Part shown: piece after piece, positions 42,324 through 52,707 of the stretch | Layout: each line of letters opens with the position of its first letter | Position numbering within the stretch: the stretch's first letter is position 1 | Assembly (NCBI GenBank): GCA_026770025.1 | Contig: JAMXDE010000013.1 | Location: 558,001-622,000, forward strand | Direction of reading: 5' to 3' | Source of the DNA: Craspedostauros australis | Lineage: Eukaryota > Bacillariophyta > Bacillariophyceae > Mastogloiales > Achnanthaceae | DNA length: 64,000 nucleotides | Program-made: the position numbers and the translations under genes | Notes under the pieces: model-generated | What the model saw: the letters and a program-made list of their open reading frames with translations, nothing else | Database searches by the model: none | Told to the model about the DNA's origin: nothing

Positions 42324-42926
42324 AGAGAGGATGACGAAAGAAGAAGAAGCGGGCAGAAACTGAAGCAATGAGTGCGATTTGTGTCGTTTCATATTGTACC
42401 ATGAGTGTGGGACGCTGGAGAAGCAGTCTCTTCATTCCATCCTTGAGCGCTCGCCGCGGCTAGAGAGTTTCAATGTGGGACGGACGTAAAGATAAGCCGA
42501 TCATTCAGGGTGCGTGCCAATAGAATAGTACTCTGGTGCGACTTGGGCAGCAGTACGCTTTGGTTGGTAGCGTCTGTCGTGATTCAATGCCACGAGGGTC
42601 GCGCCAGGAAGCAACAATCGCCACGGATGTCTCTGCAGAGCAACAAATTTGCGTCTCGGTCTTTCGTTCGTGTTAGTCATGAATGACTCGGGCTCACAAC
42701 GATCTCAACACCTTTTCCGAAATGACCCCAATGACCGTCACAAAAAGGATGGAAGAGACCACAATCGCAAGCACAATCGCAATTCACACGCAGAAACAAA
42801 CAAGAGCCCAATTTCGCCCAACCACTCTCTCAGCACATCTCCAACAGGAACGGCAACCACATCCCACAATCACAATCACAACACCAACCACAGTAGTCAA
42901 CAGACAACCATCAGATCTGACGCAAC
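42324..42926. other. Intergenic between methyltransferase copies 2 and 3
   Basis: About 600 bp with no gene seen. The last 150 bases are an A/C-rich, T-poor leader (tcacaatcacaacaccaacc) like those before the other copies. Confidence 0.55.
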
Positions 42927-43802
42927 ATGGCACCCATGCAAGCCTCAAGGATGCAAGGCGCGAAGTCATCGGTGAACTGGACTGTGCTCCTTCCGATCAT
43001 TCTGCTCACCGCGATGTTCGTGATGGAACTCCAATCCGTGAAGTTCACACGCAACATGGCCACAGCTGACAAGGCAGAAGTCGCGAAGCCACCGCTTCTC
43101 AAGACGGCAGCAACCTTATGCCAACGAGAGGTGGCGCCAGAACACTACAAGTCGCAATCCGAAGAAGACGTGATCCTCCTGAGATGGTTCAAAAACCTCT
43201 GCGGCGGTACCTACATCGAGATGGGCGGTCTCAACGGCATCAAGTACAGTAACTCCCACGTCTTCAACAAAGGTCTGGATTGGAAGGGTGTGCTCGTCGA
43301 GGCGGATCCTCGCAACTACAGAGCATTGGTGACGAACCGTCCGAACGAAATCGCGAATATCCACGTGGGTGTCTGCTTGGACGAACAGGATCTGCACTAC
43401 GTCAAGGGACAGCGCAGTCGTGCAGTGTCTGGCTTCTTGGAATTCGCTTCCGAAGACTTCAAGAAGGAGTATTGGACCCAAGAAATGATCGATAATGCCA
43501 TCATCGTGAGATGCCGCCGGTTGGATAAGATCCTGCATGAGGCTGTGGGCCATTCGTTCCACTTCGACTTCTTCTCTCTGGATATTGAGGGTGCCGAGCT
43601 GCTGGCGCTTCAGTCGCTCGATTTCGATGAATTCCAATTCGGCATGATTCTCGTCGAGGCGGACGGGACCAATGAGCGCAAGGATGAGTCCATCAAAGCC
43701 ATCCTTGACCGTGCCGGATACAGATTCATCGACACAATCAATCGATCGAACTGGTTCGTCAACAGGAACTTCGATCGCATCTATGAAGATGTTATCTACT
43801 GA
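42927..43802 (+). CDS. FkbM-family methyltransferase, membrane-anchored, copy 3
   Basis: 291 residues, single exon, ATG in gcaacATGGCACC. A hydrophobic helix lies at about 18-32 (VLLPIILLTAMFVMEL), the stem is the shortest in the cluster, then comes the FkbM domain: YIEMGGLNG (Asn in place of the Asp seen in the other copies), WKGVLVEADPRNY and FDFFSLDIEGAELLAL. The Asp-to-Asn change is at the last variable position of the SAM motif and is tolerated in the wider family, so activity is still likely. It lies on the same strand as its neighbours. Confidence 0.85.
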   Translation: MAPMQASRMQGAKSSVNWTVLLPIILLTAMFVMELQSVKFTRNMATADKAEVAKPPLLKTAATLCQREVAPEHYKSQSEEDVILLRWFKNLCGGTYIEMGGLNGIKYSNSHVFNKGLDWKGVLVEADPRNYRALVTNRPNEIANIHVGVCLDEQDLHYVKGQRSRAVSGFLEFASEDFKKEYWTQEMIDNAIIVRCRRLDKILHEAVGHSFHFDFFSLDIEGAELLALQSLDFDEFQFGMILVEADGTNERKDESIKAILDRAGYRFIDTINRSNWFVNRNFDRIYEDVIY

Positions 43803-45052
43803 GACGACAAGAGGGAACAATAACAACAAAACAATACTAGAAGAAGACACTGTCGGCAACTCCCGTAGCATGCTCCACTGCTCTACGACTATTACAGAAC
43901 AGTGTGCATTCCACCATCCTCTGTCGTATTGTTTGTTTTGGGATCATTCATCATCGCCGTTCTGGACGAGTCGCTGGTGCATTGTCTGTCTCCAACCTGG
44001 CCCATGCCACGGTCATCGCCCGAGCCGCCAGTACCGAAGTACTGGTGGCGAGTCGACCAACCTTTTGTCAAGCAGAGTTACACTTTTTCATCGATTTTAA
44101 CATATACAAGCACGTTTATCTAGTCCCCATAGTCTCCATTGTATGGATAAAACTACCCAGATTCGCAAAGTCTATCTGTTGAAGTTTTATGGACCCGTCA
44201 AGGTGTTCATTGTTTGATCACTGCTAGGCTCCAGCGATAGACACTGGTGCCTACAACAAACAGACCAAGAAAATTGGCGACTTTTGGCGACAGATTTTGG
44301 ACCTGTTTGCCCCAACCCCAGACTTGATTTTGTCGACACTCAATCCAACATCTCTTCACATCAATGTAAACTTAATAGCCAGGGCTATCCAGGAAAGTCA
44401 TAACATTACCTTGTTGCTACTACTATCTTGTCGATCTTCATGTGTTTGTTGACCCCCTTGGTGTGGTTTTGTCATCTGACGATGGACAGATCAGGTTTTT
44501 ATTCGATATCGCTGGCTACACGTAGGATTCTACAGGGGTCTGGTAGGATATTGCCTCGTTTTTCGCGGATTTCGACTCTCCATCTTTGAAGTCTCCGGAC
44601 TTGGCGGTCTTTTGTTCATTCTGAACAATAGGGATCATTTTAGAGTCCCCTCGCCGAGGTGGCCATAACCATGTGGTCTATGTTGTGTTTGAGTGCGATG
44701 GTGTGTTGGTATGCTTGCTGTAAGTGCTCCCATACCACCCGGAGCGATTTTGACCACTCCGATCCCCAATTTCGGTGGCGGGAAAAATCAACACAAGAGA
44801 GAATACCGAACGGCCAAAGCACAGAAACACAGACGCGGAAAGTGGGCAGAGCGCGTTGGAGAGGAAAGAACAAATCAACTTCATCATCTTCCCAGAGCAC
44901 ACATAGATTGTATAATACCTCCTCTACATCGTACTCCATTCAGCATTACCCCATCCGGTCACTGTATCGAACGACATCAACAGCAACAACGGCAAACGAC
45001 ACGTGACGCATAGTCGTAACGGACCACAGACAATCACAACATCCAAGGCAAC
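43803..45052. other. Intergenic between methyltransferase copies 3 and 4
   Basis: 1.25 kb, no gene recognised. The left part is AT-richer than the surroundings; the right part is an A/C-rich leader ending caaggcaacATG. Confidence 0.55.
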
Positions 45053-45973
45053 ATGACACGTACGAGTACAAAAGCATCCAAGACGCAAGGCGCGAGGCCG
45101 GCACGGAACTGCGCCACGCTCCTGCCAGCGATCCTGCTCACGACAATGCTCGTCGTTCAACTCCGATCAGCAAACTTCACGCGCAGCATCATCACCACAA
45201 AAGCGGCAGCCTCTAGCATTTCCACCCCCCTGTGGTCTTCTGGAGGCATGAGTGCGAAGCCACCACCTCTCAAGACGCAGGCGACGCCATGCCAACGAAC
45301 GATTGCACCAGAACTCTACAAGTCTCAGTCACAAGAAGACACGATCCTCCTGAAATGGCTCAAAGGCCTCTGTAACGGTACCTACATCGAAATGGGCGGT
45401 CTGGACGGTGTCAGGTGGAGCAATTCCCACGTCTTCAACAAAGCACTGGATTGGAAGGGTGTCCACGTCGAGGCGGATCCTCGCAACTACAAAAACTTGG
45501 TGAAGAATCGTCCCAATGAAATCGCCAACGTTCATGCAGGCGTCTGCCTGGACGAGCGCGATCTACATTACGTCATGAGGGACCGCTTTATGGCTGTGTC
45601 CGGCTTCTTGGAATTTGCCGCCGAAGACTTCAAGAAGAAGGTCTGGACGCAAGAGGCCATCGACAAGGCCATCATCGTGAAATGTCGCCGGTTTGATAAG
45701 ATCCTGCATGAGGTTGTGGGCGATTCATTCCACTTCGACTTCTTCTCTCTGGATATTGAGGGTGCCGAGCTGCTGGCGCTGCAGTCGCTCAACTTCGACG
45801 AATTCCAATTCGGCATCATTTTCGTCGAGGCGGACGGAACGAATGAGCGCAAGGATCAATCCATCAAGGCCATCCTGGACCGTGCTGGGTACGATTTCGT
45901 CGGCACAATCAATCGATCGAACTGGTTCGTCAACAGGAACTTTGATCTGATCTACGCAGACGTTGTCTACTAG
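45053..45973 (+). CDS. FkbM-family methyltransferase, membrane-anchored, copy 4
   Basis: 306 residues, single exon, ATG in ggcaacATGACACG. Basic N-terminus, hydrophobic helix at about 20-36 (ATLLPAILLTTMLVVQL), Ser-rich stem, then the FkbM domain with YIEMGGLDG, WKGVHVEADPRNY, FDFFSLDIEGAELLAL and a C-terminal NRSNWFVNRNFDLIYADVVY. It is nearest to copy 2 in the catalytic half. Its N-terminus (TRTSTKASKTQGAR) is nearest to the truncated fifth copy at 46560. Confidence 0.86.
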   Translation: MTRTSTKASKTQGARPARNCATLLPAILLTTMLVVQLRSANFTRSIITTKAAASSISTPLWSSGGMSAKPPPLKTQATPCQRTIAPELYKSQSQEDTILLKWLKGLCNGTYIEMGGLDGVRWSNSHVFNKALDWKGVHVEADPRNYKNLVKNRPNEIANVHAGVCLDERDLHYVMRDRFMAVSGFLEFAAEDFKKKVWTQEAIDKAIIVKCRRFDKILHEVVGDSFHFDFFSLDIEGAELLALQSLNFDEFQFGIIFVEADGTNERKDQSIKAILDRAGYDFVGTINRSNWFVNRNFDLIYADVVY

Positions 45974-46559
45974 TACGGCACGATGGAAGGAGAAGACGCA
46001 GCCAGCAGCCAAAATATGCTTTGTCGTTCCACAGCGTACGTGTCGATCCTCTCGGCTGCATGCGCACTTCGGAGCACGAGCGATCTTCTGCATTTTTCAT
46101 TCCGTTCCATTCAATACTGCACGATCAAGAGCAGTGTTGACATGCGCACCCGTACTAATACCAATAACTCCGCCGTTGTGTCCACCCAGCGGAACGAGCG
46201 AGACGTGCCCGCCGTTGTCAAAAAGATAACGGTTACGTGTTTCTTTTTGTCACAACAGCAAAACGCGAGATAACTTCAAGAAACACATGTTTCCCGTGGA
46301 CTCCCAATGAATGAGGGCTTGTAAGGAGTCCAGAAACCAAGGTGCATCCATCCTGAACAACACGCGCCTCACAACAACGACGCGGTTCCATCTCATCGCG
46401 TATTCCATCTCATCACATCATATAATAGTCGTATACACACAATACGTGCATACTGCAAAGCTGCGTCCGTGCATCGAGTCATTTTGTTGGCGAAGGAACT
46501 TATCCCGACATCTCCATTCCCAACAACAATCGCCAGACGGTCATCACATCCGAGGCAAC
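45974..46559. other. Intergenic between copy 4 and the truncated copy
   Basis: 586 bp, no gene seen. The final 60 bases resemble the leader of copy 4 (cacatccgaggcaac before the ATG), so the duplication included promoter-proximal sequence. Confidence 0.55.
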
Positions 46560-46685
46560 ATGGCACGCACGAGTACGAAAGCAACAAGGAAGCAAGCCGC
46601 GAGGCTACCAAAGAACTGCGCCACACTCCTGCCAACGATCCTGCTCACCGCAATAGCCGTCACGCAACTGCAAGCCACACATTGA
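46560..46685 (+). pseudogene. Truncated fifth FkbM methyltransferase copy (N-terminal anchor only)
   Basis: Begins like copy 4 (MARTSTKATRKQAARLPKNC) and continues through the hydrophobic helix (ATLLPTILLTAIAVTQL). It ends at an in-frame stop after 41 codons, and I find no catalytic domain downstream before the next gene. This host gene copy has lost everything after the anchor: either a partial tandem duplication or decay of a full copy. A peptide of this kind could still insert in membranes, but expression is doubtful. Confidence 0.8.
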
Positions 46686-46916
46686 CAGCCTTTCTCTCGC
46701 TAGTCTGAGCACACAATCCTGACCGAATGAATGAGAGTTGCGACAAATTACTAAATTATCCTGACTTTTCTTGCGGGCGTGATGCCAACTGTAAGATCGG
46801 TCCAAAACATCCAAGAAAAAGGGAGAGCCCTCCCTGTCGACATCAACACCCACACATCAAGAGAGAACACTGAGACGCAGGATCAGCCACGTTCATCTCT
46901 CCCTTCCACCACAATA

Positions 46917-48924
46917 ATGCATGGTGCACGCCCAATGCTGCCGCTGCTGTTACAGCTCATTGTCGTCACCCACCAGCCACGGCGGTCCTGGGTGGTCTGC
47001 GCAGCGTTCGTGCCCAAGAAAGCGGTGGCATCCACACTACGGCGATCGCAACAACAGAGTTTCATCAGCAATGCGCGGCGCTCGTTGCACGCAGCAAATA
47101 GCAACAATGATGCCGGGAATGAAGATGACTTCGATGGCGGCGTCTTTCTCAAGACGGCCATCGCATCCTTCCTGCAACAGGTCACGTTGCCCTTCGTGGA
47201 CACCGTCGACAACGTCCATCTCTCTACTCTGACTCCCAGCGACATCGGCGGCATGGGCATTGCGAGAAGGTCTCAGGTAGGCCCGATTTTTATTCGAGGG
47301 CGGGGGGCTTATTCTATGGCCACACAGTCGTCGCATCGGTCTCACTCTCACATCGCCATCGTGCGTTGTTCGCGTTCACAATCTCCCACCATCATTCATC
47401 AGTCCGTCTGGAGTAAGGTCTATTCGTCGCCACTCAGCAAGGTGTCGGTCTCGTTGATCGGATCAGAGGCGACAGCATCCGACACTCGGCATACCACAGA
47501 CGCCGCTGACGCACAACGAAACGACAAGCTCAGTCTGGTTGTCACCTCAGGCTTACTGGTGGCCACGATCGATGGACTCTTGCAGCTGCTGCTGTTCACC
47601 ATATGCACCGCTCCAATCCTTCAGTTCAACGGGCTGCGAGCATCGAGCGAGATGTTTCCCGGCGCAGTATCATACATGAAGGCCAAGGCCGTCGGCGCTC
47701 CTGCGGCCACGGTCTGGTTGGTGACAGTCGGCGCCTTTCGGGGTTTGGGCAGGGCCCACGTGCCGTTCTTCTTTGCGTCGCTCTTCGTCGCAATCAAACT
47801 GATCCTCAATCGATGCATGTTGCAGCAGCTTGGTATTTCCGTGCGCGCGGTTGCTATATCTACGGCCGCCGCTCAATACCTGGCGCTCATTCCCATGCTG
47901 ATGGTGCTGCGCAAGACCGTATCGTGGAGGCCACGACGTGGCATGTTCCGTTCCCTTGGAGGGTTCTATAAGGCCAGCTTTTACCTCGCCGGGCGTTCGA
48001 TGGTGCGGATGATGGCGTTCGCATACGTGTCACGGCGATCGGTAAGTGCGCACGCGTCCCTCTGCTTGTGCACGTCCATCGCTGAATGAATGGAATGGAG
48101 TGGGAAGATATGGAAGGACTGTTGGAAATGAAATGGATGAGACGCAACCTCCGAGAATGCCGCATCTCACCTTGTGTCTGCATGACGCGCAATGCGACTT
48201 TGACCGTGGCTTCGCAGGCCCAACTTGGGCCAGTCAGCTCGTCTGCCTACAGTATCCTGCACCAGCTCGGACTGTGGACGAGCATGATCTGCGAATCCAT
48301 TTCGATTGCAACCCAAACAACGCTGAGTCGCCGTCACCACCACCGTGCGGTGTATAGTACGCAACCAACATCCCAGCACGAGAAGAGTATTCGAGCGTAC
48401 CCCAAACGGCTGCTGCGCAATGCGATCGCCATTGCCTGCATTCCGTGCATCATTCTGATGGCATCACTGCGCATCATGCCGACTCGAATCATCTCGTCAT
48501 TTTCCAATAACGTGGAAGTCGTGCAGACTTCGACAGAGGCGATGGGCGCATTTCTGGTTTGTCAAAGTAAGTGCGTCTGGAACTGTGGAGCATGTCGTCA
48601 TGTTCAATTCGTTCACTCACTCACTCACTGTTCTGTTGATGATTCATGCAATGCAATATTACGCACCCCCGTGCCTCATCAGTGTGCAAATGCCTGTCCT
48701 TTCCGACCAACGGCATACTGCTTGGCATGAAAGATTGGCGCGGGTCGTTCCTCGGCATGGTCTGCGCCAATACAATCTCTGTGTTGTTTCTGGCACGATC
48801 CGCCACGGTGGATCTGAAGCGGCTGTGGCGTGTGTGGACGTTGTACTATGCCACGCAAGCGATGTTTGGGATGTGGCGCGTATTTACGGCAGAGTCCGTG
48901 GCTGCGGATCAAGCGCAGATATGA
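46917..48924 (+). CDS. MATE-family transporter, probably plastid-targeted (4 exons)
   Basis: Exons 46917-47276, 47403-48041, 48218-48566 and 48683-48924 give 529 residues. All introns are GT-AG and phases match (0, 0, 1). Intron 1 is 126 bp and has no stop, so the frame also reads through it; its removal restores the family alignment. Family features are FVDTVDNVHLSTLTPSDIGG (the MATE helix-1 pattern), YMKAKAVGAPAATVWLVTVG and FRGLGRAHVPFFFA, and, across intron 2, YVSRRS joined to AQLGPVSSSAYSILHQLGLW. MATE proteins export organic cations or metabolites using an ion gradient. The N-terminus has a hydrophobic run (MLPLLLQLIVV) and the junction VVCA/AFVP, an ASAFAP-like plastid signal. An in-frame ATG at 46782 is possible but would bury that signal. 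Confidence 0.83.
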
Positions 48925-49421
48925 GCGTGGACGAGTCTTTCATTGGATTGGATTGGATTGGATTGGACAACGACGAGATTGCCATCGCAACACCCAGCAG
49001 TAATCCAAAGTCGATCAATCATACAATAGAATATTATGCAATAGATGTTGAGATGGCTGGAGATTGAGAATGAAAAGGAAGATGTGCATGCAACAACGAA
49101 TAGCAGAGCGCGGAGTGGGAGATTGCCGAATCTCGGCGATGGTATCTTCCAATGCGCGGGTCGATCGAGTCAAATGCGTCGCAACAGTTGTTTCGTCGTG
49201 GATCCTTTTCGCTTTCGCTTTTCCACGATCGTTCGCCTGGAAGCGCACTGCGCCAAACACCACCACGATGACCAACACACAGACACACAAAAAGCCAATC
49301 GCGCCAATACAAACGGAGAGAGACCATTCAATCCTCGCAACCCACTCTATTTTCATCATATATTCAATAATATTCTATCATACATACTGCATCCATTCAG
49401 TTTGCACCACACAATCGCGCC
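48925..49421. other. Intergenic with pentanucleotide repeat
   Basis: About 500 bp between the transporter and the FKBP gene. A short (ATTGG)n run lies near 48941-48966. The region includes the FKBP promoter; no TATA box is evident. Confidence 0.6.
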
Positions 49422-50105
49422 ATGTTCCACTACGCCCACATCCTCGTGACGCTGCTGGCGATCGCCGTCGCCGCGGCCTCGAACCCGGAAGGCATCGAGT
49501 TCCTGGCCCAAAACAAGGACAAACCCGGCGTCGTGACGACTCCCAGCGGTCTGCAGTACAAGATCCTGAACCGCGGCGCCGGCAAGTACCACCCCGCCGA
49601 GAAGACGCCGTGCAACTGCCATTACGAAGGCAAATTGCTGAACGGCGAGGTGTTCGACTCCAGCTACGAACGCGGCGAGCCCACGATGTTCTCGCCGGTC
49701 CAGGTCATTCAAGGATGGCGCGAAGCCATGCCCATGATGGTGGAAGGCGATAAGTGGGAATTGTACATTCCGTCGGAGTTGGCCTACGGCGCGGAAGGTG
49801 CCGGCGATTCCATCAGGCCGGGGGACGTGTTGATCTTTCAGATGGAGCTGCTTGAGATTCTGGAAGGCGAGCGCGTGTTGGCGATGAAGTGCGACGCGAA
49901 GAGCAAGGAGGATTGCAACGAGCGGGAGATCAAGTACATTGACAAGGTGGCGGGATGGGAGGCCACCAAGGTTGCGTCGGAGGTCGAGCGGTTGGCTAAG
50001 ATGCAGTCGAAGTCGATGAAGGAGGAATTGAAGGAATGGATCACGCGTCGTTCCAAGATTCTGGCGCAGCTGGACGGTGCCCCAGATGATGCCAAGGAGC
50101 TCTAA
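49422..50105 (+). CDS. Secreted FKBP-type peptidyl-prolyl isomerase
   Basis: 227 residues, single exon. A signal peptide (MFHYAHILVTLLAIAVAAAS) is followed by an FKBP domain at about residues 40-148: GLQYKILNRGAGKYHPA, CHYEGKLLNGEVFDSSYERG, VIQGWREAMPMMVEGDKWEL, IPSELAYG and IRPGDVLIFQMELLEIL. This is the pattern of FkpA/Mip-like and thylakoid-lumen FKBPs, which catalyse proline isomerisation in folding proteins. A charged helical tail (about 155-227) is unusual for a single-domain FKBP. The protein ends DDAKEL, which resembles but does not match the K/HDEL ER-retrieval signal. There is no Phe at the cleavage site, so the secretory pathway or ER is more likely than the plastid. Confidence 0.87.
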   Translation: MFHYAHILVTLLAIAVAAASNPEGIEFLAQNKDKPGVVTTPSGLQYKILNRGAGKYHPAEKTPCNCHYEGKLLNGEVFDSSYERGEPTMFSPVQVIQGWREAMPMMVEGDKWELYIPSELAYGAEGAGDSIRPGDVLIFQMELLEILEGERVLAMKCDAKSKEDCNEREIKYIDKVAGWEATKVASEVERLAKMQSKSMKEELKEWITRRSKILAQLDGAPDDAKEL

Positions 50106-50324
50106 AGCGTTGCTCCGACTCTATCTATGCCTCCATGTCTGGAGAGAGAGAGAGAGTCCATTCCTGCAACACATACACACAGACATATACACACGAGTAG
50201 AGCAGTACGCACGAGCACATAGTACATAGCGCAAATGATGTACTCAACTACAATAACAGGAAACAATCAATCAACCAAACAAACAAGTGCAGTTGTAATG
50301 TTACAGAATTCTGATTGACCCCAT

Positions 50325-51149
50325 TCACGGCGGCGCCTTGGCGGATCGGGTCGTGGAATCCCCGTACGATAGATAGGAATCGTCGTTGGTGTTGTTGTTG
50401 GCATTGGTGGCGGCCGACGCCGTCGTCATGTTGATGTCCCCGCTGCCGGGCGTCGCGACGATGACCTCCTCCTTGAAATGCACGAGCATCAAGGCCATGA
50501 TGACGAGCACGATGCACAGGATGAGACCGATCGCCGCGAACGCCATGTTGGATCGCAGGTTGCCGAAGCTGTACTTCATGAAGGCCGAGAAGAGGAGCAG
50601 ATTCTGGTTGGCCAGGATGACGAGGACGCCGAGGAGGAAGCCGACGCTGAAGCTGGTGGGGAAGCGTTTCAGGACGAACGTGCCCAGCACTCCCAATCCC
50701 AGGTGGACCAGGCCGGCCCATACCGTCGCGATCATCAGTCCGATGGTTCCATCGTATGTTTGCAGATTGATGGCTGAAATGGGCAAGAGTGGATTGCGAT
50801 GTGGTTTGTGAGCAAATGATGAGTGAATGAGTGAGCAAATGAATGAATATTGACATATAGTAGAAGAGCAGAAGAGTCCAAGAGTGAATCCAACCTTGCG
50901 ACAATCCGTCATCGCCAATGAACCTCTCCGCTCCCATGCAAGCATATCATATCATAGAGCTGTGTAATGTAGAGCTGTGTACTCACTTTCCGTGACGGCA
51001 ATGACAAAGTAAATGACAAGAAAGACCAACGTTATGCCCCAGGCTCTGTGTACGGATCCCCGTGGATCGGAGGCACAGCTAGTGAATAGGCGATGCAGTA
51101 TTCCATCCTGTTTGGGATCGTAGTCTGTCGATGCGTTGGGATCGTACAT
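50325..51149 (-). CDS. Four-helix membrane protein of unknown family (2 exons)
   Basis: Minus-strand exons 51149-50987 and 50773-50325 are joined across a 213-bp GT-AG intron (donor gtgagt, acceptor ttcag) in phase 1, giving 203 residues. Four hydrophobic helices are visible: one in exon 1 (ITLVFLVIYFVIAV) and three in exon 2 (IGLMIATVWAGLVHLGLGVL, SVGFLLGVLVILANQNLLLF, AFAAIGLILCIVLVIMALML). The tail is Asn/Thr/Ser-rich, probably disordered and cytosolic. I do not recognise the family. It converges on the FKBP gene and diverges from the Cpn10 gene. Confidence 0.75.
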
Positions 51150-52161
51150 CTTTGTGTTGTCAATATCTGCGCGTCGTATAACACTCTATTGGTGCAGAGT
51201 AGGGTAGAGTAGAGCAGAGCAGAGCGAAGTAGCGGTGCTGTGGATGGATGGATGGATGGATGGGGCTGATCACGAGGGTTAACTGGCCGTTGCACAACTT
51301 GTGTAATGATGTGCGTTTGTGTTGCTGCTATTGCTATTGCTATTGTTGTTGCTGTTGTTGTCGATGGGTGATATTCGTGATGGGCGAAGATGTAATGTTG
51401 ATGTTGCTGTTGATGTTGTGGAAGTCTCTTTTTCTTGCTTGCTTGTTTGATTTCTTGCTTGCTTGGTTGTTAGCTCGGTCTCTTGGTTGGTCTCTTGGTT
51501 GATGCTGATACGATCGTTTGAAGTAGTTCGCGTACTGTACGAGCTACTCTCCGTCAAGATGCCGTTGTTGCGGTATAGTATTATAGTAGCTTGTGCGACT
51601 CTCCACTCGTATCTCCTCGGTCTCATACGGTTCCTTCCCTTTGCGCTGCTTCAGGCCATCAACCCCGCAGCAACTGTTCAATTGATTTGGCGCAACACCA
51701 CCAAGACGACGATGAGGAGGTGGAAGATGATGGTGACGGACAAGATGATGGTGAAGCACCAGGACAGCCCGCCCACTCCTTCCCGCCGCCAACAGTCACG
51801 GCAACAACCGCTGTCCAATGCCGCGATGGCGCAATCGTCTTGGCGGGAGACAAACAAAAACCAACAAGTTTGACCGCAAATAATAATTTCGAAACCGTCC
51901 AATGAACGTTATAACCGTTAATGATCCCAGCCAATGGAATTTGGAATTTCACTTTTGCACAACTCCATCATCGAAGCACATCGAAGGATTTCGTCATCCG
52001 CATCCACAACAGGAAAAGACAGAATCCAAACAGGGAACACCACCCACGATGAATCATCACATCACATCCCACATCAGCAAACCCACTCCAAGACCATCTT
52101 CGCATTTTCTCATTCCAGTGCAGCTGCATCCACACATCGTCATCTATCACAACAAGCCATC
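51150..52161. other. Divergent intergenic region with simple repeats
   Basis: 1 kb between the start of the membrane protein gene and the start of Cpn10, so it holds both promoters. It contains a (GGAT)n run at about 51240-51262, GTT/GCT-rich stretches near 51320-51360 and CTTG repeats near 51430-51475. Frames through it are low-complexity and are not called as genes. Confidence 0.6.
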
Positions 52162-52707
52162 ATGTTCCGATCACGCGTGAGTTCGAAGCTTGCGGTGTTG
52201 TTGCTGCACGCATGTTGGATGGATGAAGATGGCGAAGATCCCAATTCACGGCATGACGTGATGTGATGGCTTCCCATTGTTTCGCTATTCTCTCCTTCGC
52301 GTTCATCTGGAATGCAACAAGACAGCCACCCTCACGTTACGTTTGCTTGCTTGCTCGCTTTTCAACCATTCTCCACGACTCCACTACTCCACTCCCATAC
52401 ATCACAGACCCTCTTCCGCAAATTCGCTCCACTCGGAGACCGCATCCTCGTGAAGCGCGCACCCAAGGAGGTCCAGACCGCCGGTGGCATCTACCTCCCC
52501 ACCGACTCCACGAAGGATCCCAACGAGGGCGAGATCATGGCCGTCGGACCCGGTGAGAGAGATGTCACGGGTGCCTTGCATGCGCCCACGCTCAAGGAAG
52601 GGGACAAGGTCCTTCTGCCGGAGTACGGAGGCACCAAGATCACCGTGGACGACGCCGATATGTTCCTGTTCCGTGAATCTGATATTTTGGGGAAGTTCGA
52701 ATCGTAG
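52162..52707 (+). CDS. CPN10: Chaperonin 10 (Cpn10/GroES), 2 exons
   Basis: Exon 1 (52162-52176) encodes only MFRSR. A 231-bp GT-AG intron (gtgagt ... atcacag) in phase 0 precedes exon 2 (52408-52707). The product has 104 residues, normal for a single-ring mitochondrial Cpn10 rather than the doubled plastid Cpn20. Motifs are FAPLGDRILVKRAP, the mobile loop TAGGIYLPTDS that docks on Cpn60, EGDKVLLPEYGGTKI and the terminal FRESDILGKFES. The basic N-terminus MFRSRTLFRKF fits an uncleaved mitochondrial import signal. The very small first exon is easily missed; without it the exon 2 frame has no nearby ATG at a sensible position. Confidence 0.92.

Noticed and set aside
51279-51626. Minus-strand frame rich in Asn, Ser and Thr
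   Set aside because: It is produced by trinucleotide-rich DNA in a promoter region and has no conserved features.
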